From positions 1 through 64,000 of the forward strand of contig CAJTDK010000017.1 of the NCBI GenBank assembly GCA_910575105.1: a stretch of 64,000 nucleotides of DNA, in the 5' to 3' direction. The notes beneath the pieces were generated by a model. The model saw only the letters and a program-made list of their open reading frames with translations. It was not told the origin of the DNA and searched no databases. A program made the translations under genes and the position numbers. Positions 62,995-64,000 of the stretch are shown here, piece after piece (the stretch's first letter is position 1; each line of letters opens with the position of its first letter). Source of the DNA: Lachnospiraceae bacterium (GTDB lineage Bacteria; Bacillota; Clostridia; Lachnospirales; Lachnospiraceae).

Positions 62995-63979
62995 AATATG
63001 TGCGGTTATAGTTACCTATAATCGTAGAAAATACTTAGAAAGATTGATAAATATATTGATTAAGGATGAAAACCTCAGCGGCATATTTATTTTCGATAAC
63101 TGTGGAGAGGATGATACAAGACAGTATTTACAAGAAAATTTGGGGTTTCCGGAATTGAAAGCGCAGATGCGGTTGTTTGAGTCAAACAAGACTGGAAAAC
63201 AAATATTTTATTTTAGAAACGATCATAATTCTGGCGGCTCAGGAGGATTCTCAAAAGCGGTGGAACTGGCAATGAAGGTGGAGTGGGATTATCTATGGAT
63301 TATGGACGATGATGTTCTGCCTGAAAAAGATTGTCTGTCATATATGTTAGATGGAATAAATGAAGGGCATAAGGTGTGTATTCCAAACAGGACAGATACA
63401 GATTATGTCGATCATGCTACAATAAAGTATTCCCTGCATAATCCGTTTAAGATACGGATGAAAAATCGACTTAAGACTATAAAATGCAGTGAGCCTATGA
63501 AAAGAGGGGAGAATTATGTAGAGGTTTTTGCGTTCACATTTGAAGGCCCATTAATTTCAACAGAAATTGTAAAAAAAATTGGTTATCCCAATGCAGACTA
63601 TTTTATATTTTATGATGATACGGATTATTGCCGAAGATGTCTTGAGCATACTCATGTTCGCATGGTGCTGAATGCTATTTTACACAAGCAAATCATACCT
63701 TCAAAGGAGGATGCTGTTTCATGGCGTACATATTATGTATATAGAAATTGTTTTTATTTTGATCATACATATGGGAAAAATTATCTGGCAAGAAATCTTA
63801 GACCGTTTCTTATTTCCCATTCACTGATGGCGCAAAGCATCATTAGAGGAGACAGATTAAAATATAATATCCTTCGAGCTGCATATTTGGATTTCAAGAA
63901 AGGGAAAATGGGTAAGACGGTTATACCGGGGGAGTTAGATGACTATTTGGGGCGATATAATAAAAAAAGTGTCTTATAG
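62984..63979 (+). CDS. Glycosyltransferase family 2 (rhamnosyl/galactofuranosyl-like)
   Basis: A 331-residue GT-A glycosyltransferase: ICAVIVTYNRRKYLERLINI, NSGGSGGFSKAVELA, the metal-binding DDD in LWIMDDDVLPEK and FYDDTDYCRRC further on, as in GlfT2- and WbbL-like enzymes. The start is TTG 62984, seven bases behind GGAGGCGG, overlapping the polymerase gene by 11 bases. The locus evidently continues beyond the window. Confidence 0.9.
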   Translation: MKNKICAVIVTYNRRKYLERLINILIKDENLSGIFIFDNCGEDDTRQYLQENLGFPELKAQMRLFESNKTGKQIFYFRNDHNSGGSGGFSKAVELAMKVEWDYLWIMDDDVLPEKDCLSYMLDGINEGHKVCIPNRTDTDYVDHATIKYSLHNPFKIRMKNRLKTIKCSEPMKRGENYVEVFAFTFEGPLISTEIVKKIGYPNADYFIFYDDTDYCRRCLEHTHVRMVLNAILHKQIIPSKEDAVSWRTYYVYRNCFYFDHTYGKNYLARNLRPFLISHSLMAQSIIRGDRLKYNILRAAYLDFKKGKMGKTVIPGELDDYLGRYNKKSVL

Positions 63980-64000
63980 TACATGATAGATAAAGAGCGT

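Overview
The window looks like a chromosome segment of a gut-type Lachnospiraceae (Clostridia). The grounds are the gene repertoire (DapL route to diaminopimelate, glutamine synthetase followed by an ANTAR regulator, a TM1266-type hydrogenase regulator, YesM/YesN signalling, PadR and LytTR regulators), AGGAGG ribosome sites in front of almost every gene, and TTGACA/TATAAT promoters. No species is claimed.

Layout. 0-9.5 kb is an accessory island: an SF2 helicase with an overlapping partner gene broken by an 8-bp tandem repeat, a large serine recombinase, an AAA-ATPase/PD-(D/E)XK protein, a decayed paralogue of it, a Fic AMPylator and a deacetylase stub. 9.6-18.1 kb is housekeeping: hydrogenase regulator, PduL-type acyltransferase, glnA-ANTAR, dapF-dapL, a PrdA-like small protein, aroD and ddl. 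tRNA-Ser(UGA) at 18.4 kb is followed by an AraC-type response regulator, a histidine kinase with almost no extracellular part, and an ABC-ATPase homologue that has lost every catalytic motif. These lie directly upstream of a ribose-type ABC importer, a zinc dehydrogenase and a DhaK-DhaL kinase, a likely polyol catabolic unit (23.3-29.8 kb). 29.9-38.7 kb holds an XRE regulator, MFS carrier, M24 and M20 peptidase-family enzymes, a PF14196-type hydrolase, proC and a DUF255 protein. tRNA-Lys(CUU) lies at 38.9 kb.

39.2-47.7 kb is a regulatory and membrane module built from paralogues: a MerR regulator fused to a six-helix membrane domain, a free-standing copy of that membrane domain, two near-identical PadR regulators, a LytTR two-component pair and an unusual ABC exporter. 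The MerR-membrane gene and the free membrane gene each have a promoter with the 19-bp spacer and internal dyad typical of MerR control. 47.7-48.9 kb is a graveyard of gene fragments.

48.9-64 kb is the most striking part. A tyrosine recombinase gene is enclosed by two 25-bp inverted repeats. Inside that segment, pointing out of it, lies a perfect consensus promoter (TTGACA, 17 bp, TATAAT) aimed at a helicase gene and then at a glycan locus: PglE/PglC/PglD-like trio, acyltransferase with a G-tract frameshift, acyl carrier protein, AMP ligase, Gfo/Idh oxidoreductase, DAHP synthase, two glycosyltransferases and a Wzy-like polymerase. This is read as a self-contained promoter-inversion switch for surface-glycan phase variation. 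The glycan locus runs past the right edge and becomes clearly AT-rich after about 60.7 kb, which suggests acquired DNA.
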